Assembly: GCF_907164915.1 (NCBI RefSeq)
Contig: NC_061863.1
Span: 46,287,382-46,351,381 of the forward strand
Reading direction: 5' to 3'
DNA from: Impatiens glandulifera
Lineage: Eukaryota; Streptophyta; Magnoliopsida; Ericales; Balsaminaceae
Length of the DNA stretch: 64,000 nt
A model generated the notes under the pieces. It ran no database searches. It saw only the letters and a list, made by a program, of their open reading frames with translations, and had not been told where the DNA came from. Position numbers and translations under genes: made by a program. The stretch's first letter is position 1; each line of letters starts with the position of its first letter. Positions 33,118 through 44,565 of the stretch are shown here, piece by piece.

Positions 33118-36100
33118 TCAATCAATCTTGACCGATGAATAGATAAGCCTAGTGAACCAGAAACAGGCGTAGAATCCTATTGTACCCGTCAGCACAAAGA
33201 ACGCGTACGAACCAATCAGCATATACCCGAAATACAATATCCCAGAAACCGGCTTTGTTATCTCAAGCTTTGTGAAGAAATAGAAAGCAGCGTAAAGGAA
33301 CAGGTATAGTGCTGACGAACCGGATGTCAGATACGATCTCCACCACCACAAGTAATCCTCACTGCACAGCTGGAAGTAGCATAGCACAACTGTGATTTCA
33401 GCGCAAGTGATCAGCAGAATCACAAACACGATGAAAAGGAAACCGAAGATGTAGTAGAATTGTTGTAACCAGATTGATGTCAGAATAAAGAAGAGCTCGA
33501 TAAACACAGCTCCAAATGGGAGAATCCCACCGATGAGGATTGAGAATATTGGATTCATGTACCACGTTTGCTCTGGTATCTGCCTTGGAATTTTGTTTGT
33601 TTTTACAGGGTCGTCGAGTGCTGGCTTCTTAAAACCGATGTACCCGCCTACGAAAACTAGAGGGACCGAAATTCCGAACCATAACACGACTAGAGCAAGC
33701 ATTGTTCCAAAGGGGACTGCACCTGACGATTTCTGGCCCCAGATTAGCGTATTCAGGATGAAGAAAATTACAAAAACTGCCCCTGGGAACATGAACGCGG
33801 TCATGACGGATATTTTCTTCCATTCGGTTCCTTTAAACATTTTGTATAGACGGGAAGATGAGTATCCAGCAAAGAGGCCCATGAAAACGAACAATAAAAG
33901 CATGGCTGTCATTAAACCGCCTCGGTTGGAAGGAGATAGGAATCCAAGAACAGCGAAAATCATTGTGACTAGAATCATCCCAAAACACTGAACGCCGGTC
34001 CCTACATAGATGCAGAGGAGATCGGAATTTGCAGGTGGTCTGAAAACATCTCCGTGAACTAATTTCCATCCAGTCTCTTCTTGAGCCTCTTCCTGAGTCT
34101 CTAACTGGTTATACGAGGAGATGTCGCGGTAGAGTGTTCGTAACATAATCATAGCTACCATTCCAGAAAGGAAAAGAACAATCATCAATGAGTTCACAAT
34201 TGAGAACCAGTGAATTTGATCGTCCGCCATCAATAAATAGGTATCCCATCGATATGCCCATTTCACATCACTCTCCTGAGAGGCAAAATAAGTTAAATAC
34301 TTCATATTATAGCACAAGTAATCGATGACCTTGTTTTGATGTAGGATTTTTTTGAAATAACCCAATAATTTCAAACAAAATCTTGTTGATGAAAAGTTGG
34401 ATTATTTGGGTTATATAACCCAATAAACCTTTATATTTTAGTTAATGATTTGAATGAAGTGATATGCGATGGAATAAGGGGTTATTTGGATTAATCCTAA
34501 TACCCTTCATCAAAAAAGGCCCGGTTTTATTCAAATAACCTTTTTGATGCAAGTAACTGAAAATTATGTTATTTGGGTAAAAGAATATATAATAAACATA
34601 TTACTTTTTGTTGATCGGATGGTGGGTTATTTGGGATTAATTGGCATATCAAACAAGGCCCAAAGCATAAGTTCATGAAGAACGTGAGCTGACCTGAAAC
34701 TCCACATCGTATGTAAATATTATATCCTTTTTATCATCAACCTCCTGAGGAGTGTCAGAGTTGGTAACTGTATGTTTTGCATGGGGGTCACACGTTGATA
34801 GACGTGTATTCTCATTTTTCCACTCTCCTTCGTACTCATGCTTTACACTGATAACATAGGAAATCATATCTCCAACTTTAATGTAAGCAAAACACTACTT
34901 GTAAAACATCAAAAATAGTATCGACAAACAATCAGAATCAATGAGGCAAACAAACCTGAATGGCTTGACTTCAAAACCTACAATTCTTGAAGCCTCTGTT
35001 TGCAGATCCTTGTGAAACTTTACTATGAAAGTCAAGTGATTATGGATAAAATACTTTTCTTCCTTGGTCTGCAATCAAATTCAAAGGATGACTTCTAGGT
35101 TAGTTGCAATGTGGATAAACAACCCAGTTTTCACAAAAGCAAATGCAAATGTCTTTTAGACTTACACCAGCATATTGTCCTTTGAGACCAATGTGGTATC
35201 CATGTTGGTACAGAAATGAAGATTCTTGATCCAGCCTCTTAATAGGAACAACCAGAGGAAGATTATCCAAAATCCTATGAGATTCAACAATTTTGAGCAC
35301 CTAATGTCAAAATCTGAAACAAATATTTGACTCAAAGAGTTGCAGAAAAATCCATAAGATAGAAAACCTCACATGTTCACCCTATACTCATCATCTATCT
35401 TTTCCTTGAACTCCTTTGTAGTTTTTGTGTTGAGAGTCAAGCGGCAGAGGATATTGCACATCTGAGGCTCTCGCATTTTGAACTGCAGGACAATACTTGG
35501 AGATCAGATTTCTCTAAATTGTTGAGTGGATAAACGTACAAACCATTTACATGAGTTATTGCTCACCACATAAGGAGAGTTTTCAATACGGTCACCACGA
35601 AGGACTTCGCCAAGATTTTCTGCACTGTCAACTATCTTATCTGGCTTGCAGAAAGGAAGGGAGTAATACGAGTAAGGAAGTTGTGTTTTTATTGAAGTCA
35701 ATTTGTTAACTTTCACCTTCAGAAGATCCCCCTACAACAAACAGACAAAAAACATTAGAACACCCTCTTTATATAACACATTTCTGATGGTAACAGAAAA
35801 GGAATTTTAAATCCCCAAATTGCAACTTACAACATGCATATGTATTACACTGTATTGCAAAGTCAAGTTGTATAGCAATATGCAGATTCCAATAATATAT
35901 CTTTGGAGAATGAAAATAAAGAACATTAGGATTCTTAAATCAATTCATGGAATACTGCAAACAAGTAACATCACTATGAAATGAATCTGAAGCTATTTAG
36001 TTATTCCAAAAATACATTTAGTATGAAAACACAATGTTCACTGAGGAAACTTCTAATCTTGCACCTATCCAGATATGTAATTTAATAATCGTCGGTATGT

Positions 36101-36884
36101 ATTCTTCTCTAATAGACTAGAAACACTATTCATTGAAAATTATGCTTCCCCTTTCCGTTTCCTTTCGGATTAGAAGGAACAGAAGATTATGATTTTCCCA
36201 AACCACATACAATCATGTGGAAATAATAACAGGTCATTGAACTAAGTTCTTGCAGTAATCAGATTTCTCCTTCTTATCAAACAAAAACCCATGTTATTAG
36301 TTAACTGAATTCGACACAATTTACACTAGAAAACTAAAGCTAGAACGATAATATTTCAATTAAGCTCAAGTAGCTGCTCTCACAAGTCACAAGGAACACA
36401 CCGCATGAAGCAAAATCACACGATCTCTTAAGTATCCTATAACCAAGGAATTCAAGAAGCAAAACAGGAAGACATAGCCTTTTAATATAGACAATCAAAT
36501 AGAAAATCAGATCCAATTCACAGAGTAGAGAAAATGTTTCATTCGAACATAAGATCGAATTAATTCCGATCAAACACTTAAAAGAGACAGATCTGAACAA
36601 ATTTCCTTGAAGAAGCAGCAATCACACTAACTAGCCTACAACAAACAAGTGTAATATAGAAAACTAGATCCGACCCTATCCAATATAATAAAATCGTAAC
36701 AAAATGGTCGATTCAAACAGATATATCAGTACGTATATATCTTTTTAGCACGATAATGTCTTCTTACCTTCTCGAAATCCTCAGGAGCAACACCTGGAAG
36801 ATAAAAACAGTAGCCATGGACGAAGAGAAGAAACGAAACAAAGATCCATAGTTGATACGCACGAAATCCTGAAGCCACCATCAT
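33118..36884 (-). CDS. TMN7: Transmembrane nine (TM9SF/EMP70) protein, TMN7-like
   Basis: Seven exons: 36884-36768, 35731-35567, 35482-35373, 35274-35166, 35068-34956, 34847-34694 and 34275-33118; phases agree and the product is 641 residues, the length I recall for Arabidopsis TMN7. Nonaspanins act in Golgi/endosomal sorting. A signal peptide (~1-27) is followed by [11 protein letters not shown], the family's N-terminal mark, a lumenal domain to ~255, then nine hydrophobic segments, eight of them close together in the last exon. The C-terminus [10 protein letters not shown] carries the KxD-type COPI-binding signal that holds these proteins in the Golgi. Two consecutive ATGs open the frame; either could start. 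The first intron is long (1,036 bp). Confidence 0.95.
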
Positions 36885-36924
36885 CACATTAACGAAGCAA
36901 GATCTAGATCCGGATCCAGATACG

Positions 36925-37016
36925 TTACCTTCCTCTCCTCTCTTCTCTTCTCCCAAACTCTCTCTCTCTCTCCTTTCTCTCTCTTCTGTAGTTTTAATAG
37001 AGATGAAGACGAAGAC
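36925..37016 (-). promoter_or_regulatory. GA-rich 5' leader/promoter of the TMN7-like gene
   Basis: On the minus strand a purine run of repeated GAGA lies 40-130 bases before the start codon. GA-rich leaders are common in plant housekeeping genes and may bind GAGA-type factors; nothing more specific can be said. Confidence 0.4.
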
Positions 37017-37029
37017 CTTAATTACCAAA

Positions 37030-37438
37030 ATAATAAAAATAAAAAATCAGATAAAATTACTCTGTGAGAGAGACGGGAGAGAAGGGAAACAATCAGTGCC
37101 GTCAGTTTACTGTTAGTGGAAGATTGGACGGTTATGATCAGAATAGTGCCGTTTCGCCAGATAATACGCGTAATTAAATTAGGGAGATTTCCATTTATCA
37201 TTATTAAGTTAATCATGTTTAACTATAAATCACACTTCATTTATTTAATTAGGTTGCATTATTTTTTAATCTAATAAAAAATTAAGTAAGATCTCAGATT
37301 TTAATTAAGAGAGTGAGTGCACTATTACATCCTATTAAATTTATTTGTTTTTTTCATATACCATCTTTAAGTAGGACATTCATGTTAGTTGGTGCAAATT
37401 TCTTAAATAATAAATTTAATAAAAACAAATTAACCTCC
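37030..37438. other. Intergenic upstream of the TMN7-like gene
   Basis: Distal promoter region, AT-rich, no gene seen. Confidence 0.45.
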
Positions 37439-37624
37439 AGAGGAGTGATAGAGTGAGGGAATTTAGTGAGGGAATTTGGTGAGGGAATGACGTGGCATCA
37501 CTTTCATTGTTTGGAAAATGTAAATGTAGAAGGAAAGAGAGAAAAGAGAGAAATTATTTGATTTTTTCAGCTAAGATTATGCCAAATCATTCCCTCACCA
37601 AATTCTCTCACCTAATCATTTCTC
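37439..37624. mobile_element. MULE-like MITE, copy 1
   Basis: 186 bp with terminal inverted repeats built on GAGTGAGGGAATTTGGTGAG and its complement. Flanks TTAACCTCC (37430-37438) and TTAACCCCA (37625-37633) are a near-identical 9-mer, the target duplication length of Mutator-like elements. Left-end motifs are themselves repeated (GTGAGGGAAT three times). No coding sequence. A second family member lies at 38688-38861. Confidence 0.7.
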
Positions 37625-37633
37625 TTAACCCCA

Positions 37634-38678
37634 CCACTTCACAACAATCATTATGTACAAAATTCTTTTAACTTTTATTAAAATGTTTAGCAAAACAAAA
37701 TTAAAAAAGAAAACTTAATATTTAAATTTTTGTGCATTTCAATGTATACTAGTTTAAGTAATAATTTAAGATATTTACTACATTTTCATTTCAGCACATT
37801 TTAAACATGTTATTCCAACTTTACATTCATTTCATGTTTATAAAAATAAATTTAAAAAAAAAAACATTTACATATATATACTTATAAAATTAGTACAATT
37901 AATTAGACTTATAAATTATTAAAAGTTCATTTAAACGTATTTAATATTAAAATTTGATTCTTTATAAATAAAGTTAATTATTTAGTTATTAAAAATTCAT
38001 TTAAACGTATTTAATATTAAAATTTGATTCTTTATAAATAAAGTTAATTATTTTTTTTAAATAATATTTATTTTTTCTCTCTCCTTCATTTCTATTATTT
38101 AAATACTCATTTTATTTATTTATTTATATCTTCTTCCATTATCCATTATGAGTATTTCCCTTCTCTCTTTTCATCTTCTTCTCTTCATGAGTATGTGTGA
38201 ATTTTGTTCTATTGTAATTTTTATGAAGTGTTTCTTTTTTTATGTTTTTTATTATAAATAAAAATTAATTTATATTTTTTAATATAAATAAATATTATAA
38301 TAAATATTAAACTAATCAATACATTATAATATTTAAGTATTGATCTTTTAAAAAGATCTAATAATTTTAAAATAATTTATGTTATATAAAAAAAATTAAA
38401 ATAATATAAAAAAATAAAATTAAAATAATTAAATATCAAATACCAAGACATAAGAATAGAAAAAAGAAATTAAAAGAGATAAATTAATTAATTAATTAAT
38501 AAAAAATAAAGAGAAAGAAAAAATAAATATTTAATTAATAAATATTAAATTTAAAAAAAATAATCTGTTTATTAAAATGAACTATTTTTTAATAATATAT
38601 ACTATTTAAATGAACTTTTATTAATTATTTAAATGAATTTTTTCATTTTTTTTATATATTAGAATCAAATTTCATATA
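37634..38678. other. AT-rich intergenic DNA between the two MITEs
   Basis: Low-complexity AT sequence with a 70-bp tandem duplication near 37913-38052 (CATTTAAACGTATTTAATAT at 37929 and again 70 bases later). No gene. Confidence 0.55.
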
Positions 38679-38687
38679 TATATATAT

Positions 38688-38861
38688 AGAGGAGTGATAG
38701 AGTGAGGGAATTTGGTGAGGGAATGACATGGTTGGAAAATGTAAAAGTGGGAGGAAAAAGATAAAAGAGAGAAATTATTTGATTTTTTCATCGAATAACA
38801 TTATGCCACGTCATTCCCTCACCAAATTCCCTCATCAAATTCCCTCACCTAATCATTTCTC
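38688..38861. mobile_element. MULE-like MITE, copy 2
   Basis: 174 bp, same terminal repeats as copy 1 (AGAGGAGTGATAGAGTGAGG ... CACCTAATCATTTCTC) with AT-dinucleotide 9-mers on both sides, so target duplication cannot be proven here. The two copies differ by small indels and substitutions, indicating separate insertions rather than a recent tandem duplication. Confidence 0.7.
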
Positions 38862-39836
38862 ATATATATAACATCCATTAGTAAAAGTAAGCTCTTAAAA
38901 TATTAAAATTTTATTAATTTAGAGAATTTTTATAATTTAAAATTACTCTAATAAGATTTTATGAATTTATAAATAATTTTAATTTTAATATTTTATACGA
39001 TTTTACAAAAATAAATATATATTTTATATTTATAAATTAAACTTTTTTATTATTTATTTAATAATAAATTAATTTAATTAATTTCATAAATAAAACTTTT
39101 TTTTAGTGTTATCTACTTATTATTATTTTATATTTAATTATTATATTTATTTTTTAAAATAATCTTAGTACAAAAATATTTAATTATATATATAATAATA
39201 TAACTTATATTTAAACTCTTATAATATCAATTTTATTAACTACGAAAGTAAACCTCAATATTACGAGTTTACAACTAACTAATAAATTTACATAAATTGT
39301 AAATTTTAATATATGTTTTTAAATCCTTCTATTTTGTTTTTTATTAACTTAATTCAATAAAACCAAAGGGAGGACCTATACAATCAGAAGGATGACTTAT
39401 TCCCTCTTAAGCATGATTGCATGAACAATATTTGTGGTACCATTAATAATGATGCTATACTAAATTGAGGACACAAAAATGCACAATTAATGTGCTATGA
39501 AATTCAAGCTTCAGTAGGGCTTGTTGAAAATGACATGTTACTATATTTGTTTTTAATCATAGAAACACACATTATATTATTATTATATATAAGATCAGAG
39601 TACGAAAATGAGCAAGCATTAAGTTGAAAAAATAAACTTAAAAACTTTTTTCTCAAGTAAAAGTTGTTGTAAACAAAAAAATATGGATAAACCCTTTTGT
39701 TCAGATTTCATGGCAATTAAATATTGTTTTTACTGAAACAAAATCCATCTTGATCTCAATTATTAGCAATTTTATTCACATAATCCAGCAACCAGGAACA
39801 AGATCAAGTAAGTTTTGTTTAAAATGGCCATCAAGA
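38862..39836. other. AT-rich intergenic, 3' flank of the aminopeptidase gene
   Basis: No gene or repeat that I can define; the right end is expected to hold the aminopeptidase 3' UTR. Confidence 0.45.
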
Positions 39837-42800
39837 TCAATTTTTTGATGATGAGTTGCTGATGACCCATTCTACCAAAGTGGAAACCCCAAATCCAGTG
39901 GCAGCTTTCTTCTTGTCGTTCCAGACTGGCCCGGCCAAGTCAATGTGCATCCACTGAACCTTCTCATCAACAAACTACAGAAAACAAAGCCAATGTCAAA
40001 AGATTTTGAGATCACAATCTTGTCGTGATATACTGAAACAACAATATTCAAAGTAATAACGATAATTATACCTGCTTCAAGAAAAGTGCTGCAGTTATAG
40101 CTCCACCAGGTCGACCACCAGTATTGACCATATCAGCTACTCCCGATTTCATGGATTCCCAATAGCTTTCTTCTATAGGCATCCTCCAAAGCTTCTCGCC
40201 CGCAGCTTCTGAAGCAGATATCACCTCTTTTGCAAGATCATCGCTAGGTGTAAATACACCTGTTTATTGATTCATCGAAGAAAAGGAGTAGGTCAGAATT
40301 AAACGGAATTTCCTTCACAGCAGAGGAAAGATCATCTATAGTGGTGATCATGGATTTTGGTTATTTAGTTATTAAGCTAAATATAATTCAGACACTAATA
40401 AATCGGTTATATTTTTACTCCCCTGATTGAAAATATTTTTTGATATCTGACTCTATACATAATTCACCCACATGATTTTATCTTCAAAGCAATTAAATCA
40501 TGTACAAAAACAAACAAAAACAAACAAAATAACAACTTCAAATAAGTCATCCAATTGAGAGTTGAAGCTCAGATATTGCAACTCATGATGAATATAAGAA
40601 TACCTGCAATTGTTGGTCCAAGAGCAACTACACAGGCTCCAGTTAATGTTGCTAGATCAACAATCTGCAAAAAAAAAAAAAATCATGTCACACAATCTCT
40701 ACTACAAAAGAAATTAGAGCATCCAAATATAAGATTAATGCAGTCAGTTTTCAAAAACCACTCAAAATAGACGGAAATGATTTCTTGAAACTGTCAATAA
40801 CAAAAGGAAATTACATCAAGCATCATACCTTCTCAACGCCTTGGTTACAGGCATACACCAAAGCATCCGCAAGGGTAAGTCTACCTTCAGCATCAGTGTT
40901 ATTGACCTGAAAACAACACACTCAATCGTGTTCAGTACAGATATTTTATAAAGACAAACTCAAAAACTATGAAAATCTCTGTTATACCTCAATTGTCTTT
41001 CCATTTGATGCTGTCAAGATGTCTCCAGGTCTCATACCTGTTCCACTAATCATATTCTCACAAGCAGCAACAATGAAATGAACCTATAGATAAAGAAAAA
41101 ATAAAAAAGTTGGAAGTAAATTCTTCACTAACAACTAAAATGAAGCCCGTTTTAAATTTAGTCACTCACCTCAACTCCTTCAGGCTTAATCTGACCAAGA
41201 GCTTTAGCAGCACCAAAGACTGCAGCTGACCCGCCCATATCAAACTTCATAAGCTCAATAGAGCAACCCGGTCCTGTCTTGATGTTGTAGCCTCCACTGC
41301 AAATATATCAAACAAACCCATTCCCATTTAAATCGCATACATGCCAATATTCAATCAACAAGCTCATCAAAAAAAAAATCAAGACAAGAATCACCTGTCA
41401 AAGGTCAAGCCTTTGCCCACCAATGCCAACTTGGTCTTCACTTGACCACTAGGTGGTTTGTAGCACAAGTGAATAAAACGAGGAGGATTTGTGGAAGCAG
41501 CAGCAACACCAAGATATGAACCCATTTTCAATTCTTTGCATTTTTCTTCATCCAAGATCGTTGCAGTAAAAACATCACTGTAAGTGGAGGCAATCTTTGA
41601 AGCCTCTTCTGCTAATACAGCTGAAATAAGGAAAAAAGTGATCCAATCAGTCAAAATAATATGTAAACATCTCAAATTTTGGACAGAAACATAACATATG
41701 ATAACAACAAACCTGGGGTAAGCACATTGGCAGGCGAATTTACGAGTTCTCTTCCAAGAATTATCCCTGAACAAACATCTTCTGCGTATTTCAGCTTCTT
41801 CTCCAACTCGGGTCCAGTTCCAAGACCAAAAATGTCCACAGATTTGAGAGTTGGTTTCTTTGAATCAGATTTAAACCTACTATCTTCAAAAGTCCCCAGC
41901 ACGGTACCTAACAAAAACAAGCCATGGTATTTAAATGACACAATCGCCTCTAATTTCGCATTAACTGGATAAAGGTTTTAAAGTAAAATACCAGAGACAA
42001 TTGCAGAAGCAGTAGAAAGTTTTGATTCAGCCGATAGTGCATCAGGAGATGCAAGCACAACTGCAACATTGCTGGCCTTAGCAGCCTTTGCAGCTGCAGC
42101 TACAGATTCACCAAGACTTCGGTAAGCAGCAGTGGATGAAGAATTATTACCAATCCCGATCAGTCCAACTCTTTTCGATCCAAGACCCGGAAGTCGAAGA
42201 ACTGTACTCTGCCCAGATTTCCCAGTAAAATCCTCTTCTAAAGAAGCTTCGGCCAATAACCCACCTAGACGGGAATCTAGTTTGTTCAGGATCGAGTTCT
42301 GGAATTTCGAACTTTCATCTTTAGCCAAGTCTTTTTCAGTCACAGCCACTGCAAGTATGTCTCCTTTCCATTCAACCAGATCGATCTCTTTCGCAGCAAA
42401 CGAGATCTTAAACAAATTTAACAAGTGCAATGTAAGAAAGCAGTCTTAGAACAATCAATTAGATTCAAAGATTTGTAAAACCTTGATCTTTTTTCGCGAT
42501 TCGAACTGGGTTTAATAGGAAAAGTAGTCTATCAAACAAGATCAAAATTAAAGAAGGGAAATGTGAAATGATAAAAGGGTACAACTTAGAGATATAGATA
42601 GAAAGAGAGAGAGACGAATACCTTGTGGGATTCGATGAGATTAGGTTGCGTAAGACCGAGAGTAGCTTGAGCAAGGACGTGCGCCATTCGTTTTCCTCTG
42701 TGAGAACGCAAGGATGGGACGGCAGGCGAGAGACCCAAGAGAGGAAAAGATGGTAACTTTGTGAAAAGGGTGTAAGAAGAGAAAGCGATGGATGGAATGC

Positions 42801-42858
42801 GGAGAAGGGAAAGAGACCGGGAGGAAGATGAAGCTAAAGAAACTACAATGGCGGCCAT
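39837..42858 (-). CDS. LAP: Leucine aminopeptidase (M17), possible dual-start enzyme
   Basis: Ten exons: 42858-42622, 42406-41992, 41907-41713, 41620-41395, 41296-41170, 41083-40988, 40906-40829, 40664-40604, 40259-40072 and 39974-39837; all GT..AG, 586 residues. M17 enzymes are hexameric two-metal exopeptidases that remove N-terminal residues, and plant forms also act as chaperones. The active-site segments are intact: [29 protein letters not shown], and the signature NTDAEGRL at 435-442. Residues 1-57 are Ser/Leu/Arg-rich with few acids, like a plastid transit peptide. A second in-frame ATG at codon 58 (42685-42687) starts [16 protein letters not shown], where cytosolic plant LAPs begin. 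Confidence 0.96.
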
Positions 42859-42881
42859 TCTCTAGTGTGGTAATCCCTATC

Positions 42882-42889
42882 TATTTATA
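42882..42889 (-). promoter_or_regulatory. TATA box of the aminopeptidase gene
   Basis: Minus-strand TATAAATA ends only 23 bases before the first ATG. With a normal 25-35 base offset, transcription would start at or just inside the first ATG, favouring use of the downstream ATG at codon 58 for transcripts from this box. Confidence 0.55.
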
Positions 42890-43515
42890 ATACAACTGCA
42901 ACTAACAAGCCTACTAGTTAGTAGAGCATATGGATTGTTTCATGGATAGAGAAAGAAATGTGCAAATGCTTTTGGGCTAAAAAAAAGGCTTTCTTTTTAA
43001 TTGGCATTTTTCATACCAAACCATAGTTGACTATATATTAATCCATTTTCATTTTCTAGAAAAGAATCATATTCTCTTTTCACTTCTTTATTTTTACTTT
43101 TAGCAGAATAAGTTAGTATTGTCTCATAGTTTTTACATTAATTTAACCCTTATATATGAGCCAACCCTGTCGAAGAATTTTTATTATACAAAAAAACGAT
43201 GATCTTTATAACTAATTTTAGAAAACTAGTATGATCTCATAGTCATTAATCATACTCAATCTTAATTTAAACTGGTTGAGTGAGAATTAAACTCTACGAA
43301 CTTTCAAAATCATGATGATATATCATTTCAACTTAAAGACGATTATATTGAAAATTGAATATATATTAATTTCATAATTAAAATTACTCTTGTAACCAAG
43401 AAAAAAGAACTTTAGAAATGTATGATTTATCCTTTCAAAGAAGGGTACCCAAAGTGTTCTAAGACAACTATATTGAGGATTGATCGTATATTAATTTTAT
43501 CATTCAAATTAAGAA
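42890..43515. other. Intergenic upstream of the aminopeptidase gene
   Basis: AT-rich; no gene. Phrases such as ATTAATTTCATCATTAAAAT recur with variation here and to about 43.9 kb, indicating old local duplications. Confidence 0.45.
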
Positions 43516-43690
43516 AACTAGCATAACACCGGACACCCTACCGTCATGACTCCCGTTTTAACTCAAAGTATTTCAGATGAAATTGAAGTCATGACTCCTG
43601 TTTTAACTCAAAGTATTTCAGATGAAATTGAAGTCATGACTCCTGTTTTAACTCAAAGTATTTCAGATGAAATCGAAATCCCTAGTCTAC
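43516..43690 (-). repeat. Dispersed repeat copy 3 with 45-bp triplication
   Basis: Three 45-bp units (43543-43587, 43588-43632, 43633-43677), each GTCATGACTCCTGTTTTAAC plus TCAAAGTATTTCAGATGAAA and TTGAA, nearly identical to each other. The outer part, ACTAGCATAACACCGGACAC, matches the CTAG end of copy 1 at 15132. Only the tail half of the family is present; the A-box-like head is missing. Confidence 0.75.
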
Positions 43691-44565
43691 CTTAGATGTT
43701 AATTTCATCATTAAAATTACTTTAGTAACCATAAAAAAAAAACATTAGAAATGTATGAAGGATAAATCCAAAATGTTCTAAGACTGAACATATACTAATT
43801 TCATCAATTAAATTACTCTAGTAACCATGAAAAATAAACATTAGAAATGTATGATTTATCCTTCAAAGAAGGGTACCCAAAATGTTCTATCAATCAATAA
43901 TCATACTAAATGCTAAATGTCTTATCTAAAGTTTCAAAAAATTTACTCAAGAAGATCACTTGGATACAATTTTCCCAAGTTTGTCACATGTTTTGAGTCA
44001 CAGTTGTAAATTCAAAAGATATAAATTAAACTTCAGACATGTGAATTCCTTATTTCAAAAATAGAATTATAACTAGTTTGATGAACTAGATATTATACGA
44101 AACCTATATTAATAAAGTCAATAACACTTTATAATAATAACTCGAAAAAGTTAATATTATTCATTTAACAACTAAAAAAAGAAAATAAAAATCAATAACC
44201 CACCTTATAACATTTAAGATTCCTGTTATTTGAAAAGCTATGTGAAAGCCATAGATCAACCATGTTATTGTGTTGGTTTTTCAGACAACAAGAGAAAAAA
44301 CCAAATATTTTCAAAAAGAAAGCTCTAAGAGCTTTAGATAGTTCAAATCCCATCTCACACACACAACACTCCTACAAACAATAATGTCAAGAATCCTGGG
44401 TGTTGGTTCGCACAAATATAAACAACATAAATTAGATTGTCTTCGATACCAATACCTCACAAGAAAAAACTCAGAAAATAATTGTGTCTCAACCGCTGCC
44501 CAATCAATGGTAACAACAAATGGGGGACCCGACCAACCAAGCATACTCGTTTTCATCTATATTGG
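43691..44565. other. Intergenic, includes UBP gene 3' flank
   Basis: AT-rich, partly repeating the 43.4-kb sequence (GTATGATTTATCCTTCAAAG and GAAGGGTACCCAAAATGTTC near 43.85 kb). Open frames at 44311-44711 overlap the last UBP exon in other frames and are not genes. Confidence 0.5.

Noticed and set aside
36340..36621. Minus-strand 93-codon frame
   Set aside because: Falls wholly inside the first intron of the TMN7-like gene and has no recognisable domain.
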